DNA of 64,000 nt from assembly GCF_004078635.1 (NCBI RefSeq), contig NZ_RZNB01000005.1:1-64000 (forward strand), given 5' to 3'. The notes under the pieces were generated by a model that was not told the DNA's origin, made no database searches, and worked only from the letters and a program-made list of their open reading frames with translations. A program made the translations under genes and the position numbers. How positions within the stretch are numbered: the stretch's first letter is position 1; each line of letters starts with the position of its first letter. This document shows positions 25,213-32,485 of this stretch, in pieces. The DNA comes from Labedella phragmitis. GTDB lineage: Bacteria; Actinomycetota; Actinomycetes; Actinomycetales; Microbacteriaceae.

Positions 25213-26193
25213 TCACGCGGTCGGGGCCGGCACGTAGGTGCTCAGCTGCGATCCGGACGCGGTCACCGGGAAAGAAGTGTGACGTCCCGATTCCCGCAAC
25301 CCGACCATGAGTTCCGGCGGCACGAGCTGGACTCGGGGCGTCACGCCTGTGAAGGACTTCGGCTTGGTGTCGGACGGATCTTCGGTGAAGATGAGCTCGA
25401 CCTGGTCGCCCGTGACAAGTTCGCGGCTCGTTTCAAGGGTCAGCTCGCGGATGCCGTCCGCAGACGTGATCGCGAACGTGGCGGGCGGGGAGTCGCCGAT
25501 AAGTGTGAGGACGGGCGAAGGGAGCAGGTCCGCGTAGGACGCGACCGCGGTGAGACCCTTTGGCGCGGGCCCCGGCCCCATGCTCGTCAGTGTGATCCTC
25601 GCTGGCACGACCGTTGATTCGAGGCAAATCCAGTCGGCGGCGAGTTCGACGCTCCACGGCGCGCAGTCGGTGGAGGATGGCGCGACGATTATCTCGTCGA
25701 TCAGCGTGCCGTCGGCATCGAGGGCCTGGAAGGTCGTTGCGACCACGTCGCCGACGTTGTCGTTCGGGTAAGTGGAGAGAGCCTCCACCTGGAAACTGAT
25801 CTCGGTGATCTCCGGGGGTACGTCCAGACTGAGCATACCCTCGCCATCGTTGACCTTCTCGATCTCCCGAATCGAGGAGCCTACGATTCCCAGCACTGGC
25901 GCATGCAACGCGAACAAGCGAGGGTCCCAGGTCGCGACGAGGCGCAACGTACTGGACCGTTCGAGCAGTTCCAGGCGGACCGGGAATGATGCCACGCTTT
26001 CCGTGGTCCATGCGGGATCGAAGTACTTCGTCGTCGCGCAGACGAGGTCCTCTGAGGCGAAGACCGTGCCGCCCGACGACGCCAGGGCCTGGGAGGTGGC
26101 GGACTGCGGGATCCTCACGCTTGCCGCTACGGCGGAGACGACCAGCGCTCCGCGAAGTATCGAGCGTCTCGACAATACTACGGATGTGCCAAT
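25213..26193 (-). CDS. exported protein with Tat-like signal, unknown
   Basis: 326 residues from the GTG at 26193, which has AGGAG 12 bp upstream; the frame is open to an ATG at 26238. The signal LSRRSILRGALVVSAVAASV is a good Tat candidate. The mature region is beta-rich, possibly two Ig-like or cohesin-like domains (LRLVATWDPRLFALHAPVLG; ITLTSMGPGPAPKGLT). No firm family. It lies directly upstream of the DUF1906 gene on the same strand (43 bp) and may be an export or adhesion partner for it. Confidence 0.65.
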   Translation of the reverse strand: MGTSVVLSRRSILRGALVVSAVAASVRIPQSATSQALASSGGTVFASEDLVCATTKYFDPAWTTESVASFPVRLELLERSSTLRLVATWDPRLFALHAPVLGIVGSSIREIEKVNDGEGMLSLDVPPEITEISFQVEALSTYPNDNVGDVVATTFQALDADGTLIDEIIVAPSSTDCAPWSVELAADWICLESTVVPARITLTSMGPGPAPKGLTAVASYADLLPSPVLTLIGDSPPATFAITSADGIRELTLETSRELVTGDQVELIFTEDPSDTKPKSFTGVTPRVQLVPPELMVGLRESGRHTSFPVTASGSQLSTYVPAPTA

Positions 26194-26605
26194 CACTTGA
26201 TCCCAGCTCCTGACCATACCCCAGCAGAGGCGTGTCAATTTTTTTCGACGGGGGCCGACAATGGATGCTTTTAGTTGTTCGGAGACGCGAGTCGGGTTCG
26301 ATCAGACTCGCTCTCCTCATCCGAGGGGAAGGCCGCCGACTTGGTGCTTCCCAAATCGACCGTCCTCTAGCCCAATAGGCGGTGCGAACAGCTTCAAGCT
26401 ATCGGCGGCGGACGCAGGCGCGATGCCCCACTTGTGGGACTAGCGCTGTCAGGGCGAGGTGTGAGATCGACCGGCGAACGCCGCGTCTCGGAGAATCTCT
26501 GAAGACGCTCGCGAAGTGCGTCATGCCGCACTGGAGTTTGGGCGTGCATCGGCCTCGACGGGAAGCAACCTCGAATCAGGACATGCCGTCAGAACGGGAT
26601 GCTGG
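26194..26605. other. gap between island sectors
   Basis: About 410 bp with only short frames and no motif. It separates the exported-protein genes from the region of the broken XRE gene and the defence modules, and is probably eroded insertion debris. Confidence 0.5.
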
Positions 26606-26820
26606 TCACTGTCTGGTGCCGTGTCCCGGATGGAGGTCGGGCCACGGTTTGGGCGCGATCTCGTCGAGCCCGACACCGAGCGCCTGCGCGATGGCCATCA
26701 CGTTGCGTAGCGAGGGATTGGCCGGGGTGCCGGGCATGGACTCGCCCTTCTCGAACTTCTAGAACGTGTACCGGGAGAGGCCGGCCGCGTAGGCGACCCG
26801 GCTCAGCTCTCGGGAATCAG
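26606..26820 (-). pseudogene. XRE-family helix-turn-helix regulator, truncated and with amber stop
   Basis: On the minus strand the frame reads SRELSRVAYAAGLSRYTF, then TAG at 26759-26761, then KFEKGESMPGTPANPSLRNV and MAIAQALGVGLDEIAPKPW before a TGA at 26606-26608. In related XRE proteins the position of the stop is Gln (YTFQKFEKGE), so a CAG-to-TAG change explains it. The N-terminal helix is also missing. The remnant sits next to the defence modules, where such regulators often occur. Confidence 0.75.
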
Positions 26821-26823
26821 ATG

Positions 26824-27054
26824 TCAGATTTCCTCAAGAATAGAGTCGCCGGACCAGCTGAGGAGAGGACCGAGCCAGTCATAGCGGGATAGCCCCTGGA
26901 GATCAGTCATCACCAGGTTCCCGGCCAGAACCTCCAACACCCGGAAGGTCACCGTCTCTTGCTGAGAAGAACCACGTCGAGTGACTTTCACGAACTGGCC
27001 CTCCTCGAAAACCCAAACGTCCCCGTCAGATCGCCATGTCACGCGTCTTGCCAT
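26824..27054 (-). CDS. small hypothetical protein
   Basis: 76 residues, starting MARRVTWRSDGDVWVFEEGQ. It appears beta-rich with a Trp-containing C-terminus (YDWLGPLLSWSGDSILEEI). No ribosome binding site is obvious and no family is recognised. It lies immediately upstream of the XRE remnant on the same strand and may be the surviving partner of that gene. Confidence 0.45.
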   Translation of the reverse strand: MARRVTWRSDGDVWVFEEGQFVKVTRRGSSQQETVTFRVLEVLAGNLVMTDLQGLSRYDWLGPLLSWSGDSILEEI

Positions 27055-27150
27055 GACACGAGCTTGGACTTTATTCGGATCCGCTTTGGGCGAAGACGCA
27101 CCGTTAGTTCTAGTTGGTGTGGACGGGTCTCTTAGGACGCCTGGGCATGC

Positions 27151-27236
27151 CCTGTTCCAACCGATTTAGGGTCGCTCGCACCGGTACGTCCGATCGGGCC
27201 GATTCCCACCCCTGGGCGATGTACCGGTGGTGTTGT
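27151..27236 (+). repeat. 86-bp repeated element, copy 1 (upstream of KAP NTPase gene)
   Basis: Differs from the copy at 30398-30483 at about 6 of 86 positions. It contains the inverted repeat CACCGGTAC (27179-27187) and GTACCGGTG (27221-27229), perfect 9-bp arms 33 bp apart, with TCCGATCGGGCCGATTCCCA between them. It ends 69 bp before the KAP start codon. Possible roles are operator, transcript leader structure, or recombination site. Confidence 0.9.
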
Positions 27237-27305
27237 GGAAGATTCAACACGATCGTTGCGCGCCTGCTTGCAAAAAGAGGGATCAAGGCGCACAAATAGG
27301 GACAT

Positions 27306-29384
27306 ATGAGCGACGCAGAGAAAGCCCACGATAAGCCACCGATCGACGCCCCGATCAAATCGTCGGCGGATGATGATTTGGGACGGGCTCCGGTCGCGCA
27401 CGATTTTGCCGAGTCTGTCCGCGAGCTCGACGCCAGCGAGGGGCTGGTGGTCGGTGTCCTCGGGCCGTGGGGGCACGGCAAGAGCTCGTTCATCAATCTC
27501 ATGCGTGAGCAGTTCGAGCAGGAACCGAAGCTGACGGTCATCGATTTCAACCCGTGGATGTTCTCCGGCTCCAACCAGCTGGTCAACTTCTTCTTCACCG
27601 AGATCGGCGCCGAGTTGAACGTCAAGAACAAGAGCAAGTTCGGTCAGGCTGCTGACTGGCTGGCGAAGTACGCCGGCATACTCAAGCCGGTATCGCAGTT
27701 CATCCCGGTTCCATTCGCGGGAGCGGTCGGAGAGGCGGCGGCAGGAGCTGTCAGCGGATTGGCTGAGACCACGGATGCCGACCGAAGCGCGAAGAAGGTT
27801 CGCGAGAAGATCACCGAAGAACTCCTAGCGCTGACGGAGCCGATCGTCGTGGTGATCGACGACATCGATCGACTCACGACTCCTGAGATACGCGAGATAT
27901 TCAAGCTGGTTCGCCTGACTGCCAGTTTCCCGAACATCGTCTACGTGCTGGCGTTCGACCGTGCCCGGGTCGAGCAGGCGCTTACGGAGGATGGCGTGCC
28001 GGGGCGTGCCTATCTTGAGAAGATCGTGCAGCTGAGCTTCGACGTGCCACAGGCGCCGGAAATGCTTCTTCGCTCCCAGGTTTTCGCCGAGCTCAACCGC
28101 GTGCTCGCACCCGTCGCTGACATCGAGATCGACGAGGACCGCTGGGGCGATGCCTACTTCGAGATCATCGACCCGCTGCTCTCGAACATGCGGGACGTGA
28201 CCCGTTACGCCATCTCGTCGAGATCGACGATCAAGAGTCTTGGCGCTGAGATTGACCTCGTCGACCTCCTCGCGATGGAGGCCGTCCGCGTGTTTCGGCC
28301 CGACCTCATGCAGCGTCTGGCCAAGCTCCGCACGGAGCTGACGAAGACGCGCGACTATTCATCGCGCAAAGACGATTACGCGCAGAAAGCTGTCGACGCG
28401 CTCCTTAGCGACTTCGCCCAGGACGCATCGCTGATACGAGCGCTATTCAACCGGCTCTTCCCGGTCGCACTCCAATACGTGGAGAACAACAGCTACGGCT
28501 CGGAATGGCGTGCTACCTGGCGCACCGCGCATCGAATGGCGCACGCCGACTACCTCAACCTGTACTTCGACCGCGTCGCACCAGACGCTCTAGTTGCGTT
28601 CAGGAAATCCGAAGGCGCCTTCGCCGTACTCGACGACGCAGAAACGCTCAAGGCGTACCTTTTGGCACTGGAACCGGACCAGCTGGACACGATCCTTGAA
28701 GGCCTGACGGCATACGAGAGGAGGTTCACGACGGAGATGATCGTTCCCGCGTCGACAACGCTGTTGAACTTCATCGACAGAATCCCTGAGAAGAAGAACG
28801 CAGGGATGTTCGACCTCGGTCGCCCGGAGGTCACGGTAAGACGAGTAGTTCTCCGCCTTCTTCGCAAGGTCGAGGACGAAACGGCTCGGGAAGCCCTAGT
28901 CGCTGAGATTCTGACAGGCATCGAAACGTACTCCTCTCAGCTCGACTTCATTCACAGCGTCGGCTACCGGGAAGGCGCCGGCCACAAGCTCGTCAGCGAG
29001 GCCTTCGCTCAGCGGCTGCAGGACGAGTTCGTGAGCGGACTTGAGAGGGATGCGCCAGCAGAACCCGACCGTGAATGGGATGCCTGGCGTATCTACGACG
29101 CAGTACGCGACGCGGTCGGCAAGGCGCCACTCACGGCTGCCTCGGATCCGGTTTTGATCAGGTCGGTCCTCCGATCGGCGAAGTCGACGTCCCTGTCTCA
29201 GTCTATGGGTTCACGAAAAGTCAGAACAGAGGATCGTCTCGCCTGGGACCTCGTAGTCGAGCTGTTCGGCTCAGAAAACACAGTCAAGAAAGCTGTGGCC
29301 AACGTCCGCAAGCAGCTTGGAAATGACGGCATTCTGCAACTCGCCGACAGGTATCTTGAGGGTTGGCGACCCGAGCGGTTTTGA
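27306..29384 (+). CDS. KAP-family P-loop NTPase (probable phage defence)
   Basis: 692 residues. Walker A GPWGHGKSS is at 53-61, followed by VIDFNPWMFSGSNQL, characteristic of KAP NTPases, and Walker B IVVVIDDIDRL near 180-190. Between them lies the KAP-type insertion with moderately hydrophobic stretches (AGILKPVSQFIPVPFAGAV, about 118-150) that may associate with membrane. VYVLAFDRARVEQAL completes the core. The C-terminal 400 residues are helical and unassigned. AGGGAC precedes the ATG. KAP NTPases recur in bacterial defence islands; here the gene occupies module 1 of the duplicated cassette. Confidence 0.85.
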   Translation: MSDAEKAHDKPPIDAPIKSSADDDLGRAPVAHDFAESVRELDASEGLVVGVLGPWGHGKSSFINLMREQFEQEPKLTVIDFNPWMFSGSNQLVNFFFTEIGAELNVKNKSKFGQAADWLAKYAGILKPVSQFIPVPFAGAVGEAAAGAVSGLAETTDADRSAKKVREKITEELLALTEPIVVVIDDIDRLTTPEIREIFKLVRLTASFPNIVYVLAFDRARVEQALTEDGVPGRAYLEKIVQLSFDVPQAPEMLLRSQVFAELNRVLAPVADIEIDEDRWGDAYFEIIDPLLSNMRDVTRYAISSRSTIKSLGAEIDLVDLLAMEAVRVFRPDLMQRLAKLRTELTKTRDYSSRKDDYAQKAVDALLSDFAQDASLIRALFNRLFPVALQYVENNSYGSEWRATWRTAHRMAHADYLNLYFDRVAPDALVAFRKSEGAFAVLDDAETLKAYLLALEPDQLDTILEGLTAYERRFTTEMIVPASTTLLNFIDRIPEKKNAGMFDLGRPEVTVRRVVLRLLRKVEDETAREALVAEILTGIETYSSQLDFIHSVGYREGAGHKLVSEAFAQRLQDEFVSGLERDAPAEPDREWDAWRIYDAVRDAVGKAPLTAASDPVLIRSVLRSAKSTSLSQSMGSRKVRTEDRLAWDLVVELFGSENTVKKAVANVRKQLGNDGILQLADRYLEGWRPERF

Positions 29385-29410
29385 AGGGGCGCGCATAGTC
29401 AGGGTCAGCC

Positions 29411-29896
29411 ATGCCGCGCACGTCCTCCCGCGAACACTTCGACCGCTACCGTCTCCTGCGGGACCTGTGGCTCTTCGCGCCCGGCATCTACGCCGTGTTG
29501 TCGCCGATGCAGCAGTGGGAGATACACCGCCTTTACAGGCCGTCGAAGTTCCTGACGGAGGAGCAGCTTCCATCCCGGATGCATGACGTGCTATCCGGAG
29601 AGCCATCTCTGGTGAACAGGGCCGGCAAACACTTGAAGCGGCTTGTTGCCGTACACGAATGGGCGGCGGAAAGGGTCGGCGATCCCGAGGACTGGGAGGG
29701 GATCGGGCGGGCGCTTTCCCGCTCGCGGGTGCTCGGACGCGCCGCGGTGGCCGGTCCGTCGAAGCGAGGGAAGGTCATCCGGGTCGTGCCGATCATGAGG
29801 CCCGAGCCCGATTACGAGCGCCTGGCGCCGGGCCTGTTTTCGTACCTGGAGTGGGTCCGCCAGGGGAAGCCGGGTCCGGGGGAGTGGCCGTCCTGA
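29411..29896 (+). CDS. cassette-end protein A, copy 1 (unknown family)
   Basis: 161 residues, starting MPRTSSREHFDRYRLLRDLW. About 80% identical to the protein encoded from 34254, which follows the Gabija-like genes in the same way. It is rich in Arg, Trp and Tyr with no membrane helix; YAVLSPMQQWEIHRLYRPSK and PEDWEGIGRALSRS are conserved blocks. No family recognised. It starts 26 bp after the KAP stop and its 3' end overlaps, convergently, the helix-turn-helix gene B by about 100 bp. Confidence 0.75.
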   Translation: MPRTSSREHFDRYRLLRDLWLFAPGIYAVLSPMQQWEIHRLYRPSKFLTEEQLPSRMHDVLSGEPSLVNRAGKHLKRLVAVHEWAAERVGDPEDWEGIGRALSRSRVLGRAAVAGPSKRGKVIRVVPIMRPEPDYERLAPGLFSYLEWVRQGKPGPGEWPS

Positions 29897-30284
29897 TCAC
29901 CTTCTTCACCGTCGCCGGGTCCCGTCCGAGCGCCCGGGCTATGTCAGTGAAGTTTGCGCCCGAACGGTACAGCTCGTGGGCGCGCCGTCGTTCCGCCTCC
30001 GTGATCGTGCGCCGCATCACGACGCCGGCGGACTTGAGATGCTCGGTCACCGTGTAGCGGTGGAGACCGTGCTTCTCGGCGATGGCATAGACGCTGAGGC
30101 CGGAGCGGTAGTCGGCCGTCATCTGCCCGAGCAGGGCTGGCGTAACCTGTCGGAAGGAGCGGGTGCCGGGCACGCTCTCGCGAACGGGAAGCTGGAGCAC
30201 TTTGGCGATCCGTCCGCTGCTAAGGGCTTTCCTCAGAGCCGACAAGGGCTGCGAATTGTTCGCAAGCACTTCCAATAAGTCCAC
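29793..30284 (-). CDS. cassette-end protein B, copy 1: double helix-turn-helix, Hin/resolvase-like
   Basis: 163 residues from the GTG at 30284, the position matching copy 2. The conserved part has VLANNSQPLSALRKALSSGR, then two HTH units: YRSGLSVYAIAEKHGLHRYT and RRAHELYRSGANFTDIARAL. These resemble the C-terminal DNA-binding part of Hin-type resolvases, but there is no catalytic domain. The tail is Pro/Gly-rich and overlaps gene A. Likely a DNA-binding protein acting on the module ends or promoter; this is inference. Confidence 0.75.
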   Translation of the reverse strand: MDLLEVLANNSQPLSALRKALSSGRIAKVLQLPVRESVPGTRSFRQVTPALLGQMTADYRSGLSVYAIAEKHGLHRYTVTEHLKSAGVVMRRTITEAERRRAHELYRSGANFTDIARALGRDPATVKKVIRTATPPDPASPGGPTPGTKTGPAPGARNRARAS

Positions 30285-30336
30285 CAAGCTCTCATTCTTA
30301 TCCGCCCTCACCAGGGGTAATGTCCGATCGGACGGG

Positions 30337-30368
30337 CCCACCGGTACATGCCGGTGGGTTCTTCGTTT
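30337..30368 (+). terminator. hairpin closing module 1
   Basis: CCCACCGG (30337-30344) and CCGGTGGG (30351-30358) form a perfect 8-bp stem with a 6-nt loop, followed by TTCTTCGTTT. It is just upstream of gene B copy 1 on the plus strand and would stop transcription from module 1 before module 2. A different hairpin occupies the equivalent place in module 2. Confidence 0.65.
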
Positions 30369-30397
30369 CCGCGGATCGTCCGTCTGACCCCTGTTTC

Positions 30398-30483
30398 CCT
30401 GTTCCAACCGCCTTAGGGTCCTTCGCACCGGTACGTCCGATCGGGCCGATTCCCACCCCTGAGCGATGTACCGGTGATGTTGT
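30398..30483 (+). repeat. 86-bp repeated element, copy 2 (upstream of Gabija-like genes)
   Basis: The second copy of the element at 27151, about 93% identical, with both arms of the 9-bp inverted repeat unchanged (30426-30434 and 30468-30476). It ends 124 bp before the nuclease start codon. The sequence between the arms is identical except for one base, a level of identity higher than that of the surrounding DNA. Confidence 0.9.
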
Positions 30484-30554
30484 CAATGTCGCTACGGTTT
30501 GCGGCCTGATCACGCTTGCAATGTCGTGGGGTGCTGTCACAATCAGAGGCACAT

Positions 30555-30611
30555 ATGGGTAAGACAACTACGCCTCCATCAGCAACCGGTCCTCAAGGAG
30601 TTCGATCATGA
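30555..30611 (+). CDS. possible 18-codon leader peptide of the Gabija-like operon
   Basis: ATG at 30555, 18 codons, TGA at 30609-30611 overlapping the ATG of the nuclease gene (ATGA). The peptide would be MGKTTTPPSATGPQGVRS. The nuclease's own AAGGAG lies inside it. The overlap could couple translation, but so short a frame can arise by chance. Confidence 0.3.
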   Translation: MGKTTTPPSATGPQGVRS

Positions 30612-32485
30612 GGGTTCGGCATCTGCGCATTCAGAACTTTCGTGGGATTGAGGACAGCGAGATCCACTTCAAAGCCCACACCTTGCTGGTGGGCGGCAAC
30701 AACGCCGGAAAGTCGACGATCTGCGAGGCCCTCGACCTCGTGCTCGGTCCTGAACGGCTCTATCGTCGTCCGGTGATCGACGAACACGACTTCTACATGG
30801 GTAAGTACGTCGATGGAAATGGCGAACCGGTCGAAGTGCGAATAGACGTCGTACTCACCCAACTGACGCCCGAGGAGCGACGACGCTTCGGAGATCAGCA
30901 CCTCAGGCTCTGGGACGAAGCAGCTAGCGAATTCATCGACGAGGATGACGGCGGCGTCGATCGCTCTGGAGACGAAGGCGTCGACTGGGCGCTACCCGTC
31001 TGCTTCATCGGACGTTACGACCGCGACGAGGACGACTTCGTCGGCGACACATTCTTCTGCCATCCCGAACCGATCGTCGACGAAACCGACGTCGAGACTC
31101 TCGCCTCGCTGGGCGCCGGCCTGGTCCCGTTCCGCCGAGCACATAAGCGTCTCGCCGGCTACGTATACCTCCGGGCCCTCCGTACCGGCTCCCGCGCGCT
31201 CAGCCTGCAGCGGGGATCGTTGCTCGACACGATCCTGAGATTGAGCGGGGACGGCTCCGCAGAGATGTGGAGCGACACCCTCGCGAAACTCACCGACCTG
31301 GACCCGGCGGTAGGCGACGTCCCGCAGCTCAAGGAGGTTCGTGAGGACCTGCGCGAGCGCCTCGGCCGATTCGTTAACATGACGCCGGGCGACAACTCCG
31401 CCGCCTTCTTCGCCTCGGACCTGACCCGCCAGCACCTCCGAGAAGTGGTGCGTCTCTTCGTCGCGACCCAACCCAGCGACCATCTCGTGCCCTACGACAA
31501 GCAAGGCACCGGATCTATCAACCTGCTCGTCTTCGCGCTCCTCACGATCATCGCTGACCTGAAGGGCTCGCAGTCCGTCATCTTCGCGATGGAGGAACCG
31601 GAGATCGCACTGCCTCCCCACACCCAGCGCCGGGTCACCCGGTACGTGCTTAAAGAAATGGGCCAGTCGATCGTGACCTCCCATTCCGGTCCCGTCATCG
31701 AGCAGTTCGAGCCCGACAGCATCGTCATGCTGCACCGTGAAGTCACGAAGCTGATCGGAACGCCGATCGACCCCTCGAAGGTGAAGCGAAAGACTTACCT
31801 CACTAACAAGCGGCAGTTTGCGGAAGCAATTCTCGCCCGAGGCGTCCTTGTGGTCGAAGGTTCCACCGAGGCGGTCGTGTTCCCCGCCGTGTCGAACGTG
31901 CTGGAACGGGTACACCACGGCTACACGCACCTCGACTTTTCGGGGGTCTCCATGTTCGCGACTCCGGGTGACGGCTCGGTCGCCAAGTTCGGACCGATCT
32001 TCAAGGCCCTCGGCAAGAAGACCTGGGGCGCATGCGACAAGCCGAACGGGACATTGCCACAGGACCAGATCGACGACCGGACCAAGTTCGACCGCTTCTG
32101 GGAGTCGCCCGAAAAGGGCATCGAGGACGTGCTTGTGAAAGGCATTCCCGTGGAAACGCACCGTCGGTTCCTCGCGGATGTGTCAGGCCGGCCCGACTAC
32201 CCCCACCTTCCTTATGACCCGCAGATTAAGGACGAGGATGTTCCAGCGCTCACCGGCAAGGTGCTCAAGGCTCGCAAGGGTGAGGCGTATGCCTACGCCG
32301 CCGTCCTGATCGAACACTGCGAAACCGAGGCGGAGCTCCCCGAAGAACTCGTCGACGTACTTTTGGGAATCGACTCGGAGCTCCAGGGGGAACCTGAGTT
32401 GGGCGCGGAGCCCGATGCCGTCGACGTAGCGTCCGGCGATGCCGGTGATGAAGCGACCGTAGCTGAGGACGAAGCCGGGGCATGA
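30608..32485 (+). CDS. gajA: OLD-family ATPase/TOPRIM nuclease, GajA-like
   Basis: 625 residues. The ABC-type ATPase half begins LRIQNFRGIED with Walker A GGNNAGKST at 29-37, a signature-like SINLLVFALLTIIAD and Walker B VIFAMEEPE near 320. The TOPRIM half has VLVVEGSTEAVVF (catalytic Glu near 417) and GACDKPNG near 477, where the second Asp of the usual DxD is a Pro. In Gabija, GajA is an OLD-family DNA endonuclease that acts with GajB; a UvrD-like gene overlaps the stop here (ATGA), fitting a class 2 OLD system. The tail is acidic. Confidence 0.85.
   Translation: MRVRHLRIQNFRGIEDSEIHFKAHTLLVGGNNAGKSTICEALDLVLGPERLYRRPVIDEHDFYMGKYVDGNGEPVEVRIDVVLTQLTPEERRRFGDQHLRLWDEAASEFIDEDDGGVDRSGDEGVDWALPVCFIGRYDRDEDDFVGDTFFCHPEPIVDETDVETLASLGAGLVPFRRAHKRLAGYVYLRALRTGSRALSLQRGSLLDTILRLSGDGSAEMWSDTLAKLTDLDPAVGDVPQLKEVREDLRERLGRFVNMTPGDNSAAFFASDLTRQHLREVVRLFVATQPSDHLVPYDKQGTGSINLLVFALLTIIADLKGSQSVIFAMEEPEIALPPHTQRRVTRYVLKEMGQSIVTSHSGPVIEQFEPDSIVMLHREVTKLIGTPIDPSKVKRKTYLTNKRQFAEAILARGVLVVEGSTEAVVFPAVSNVLERVHHGYTHLDFSGVSMFATPGDGSVAKFGPIFKALGKKTWGACDKPNGTLPQDQIDDRTKFDRFWESPEKGIEDVLVKGIPVETHRRFLADVSGRPDYPHLPYDPQIKDEDVPALTGKVLKARKGEAYAYAAVLIEHCETEAELPEELVDVLLGIDSELQGEPELGAEPDAVDVASGDAGDEATVAEDEAGA

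Noticed and set aside
30298-30567. Minus-strand frame through the 86-bp element with the peptide GIGPIGRTGAKD, also present in copy 1
   Set aside because: The similarity follows from the DNA repeat. The two frames have different surroundings and no ribosome binding site, and the inverted repeat explains the conservation better.
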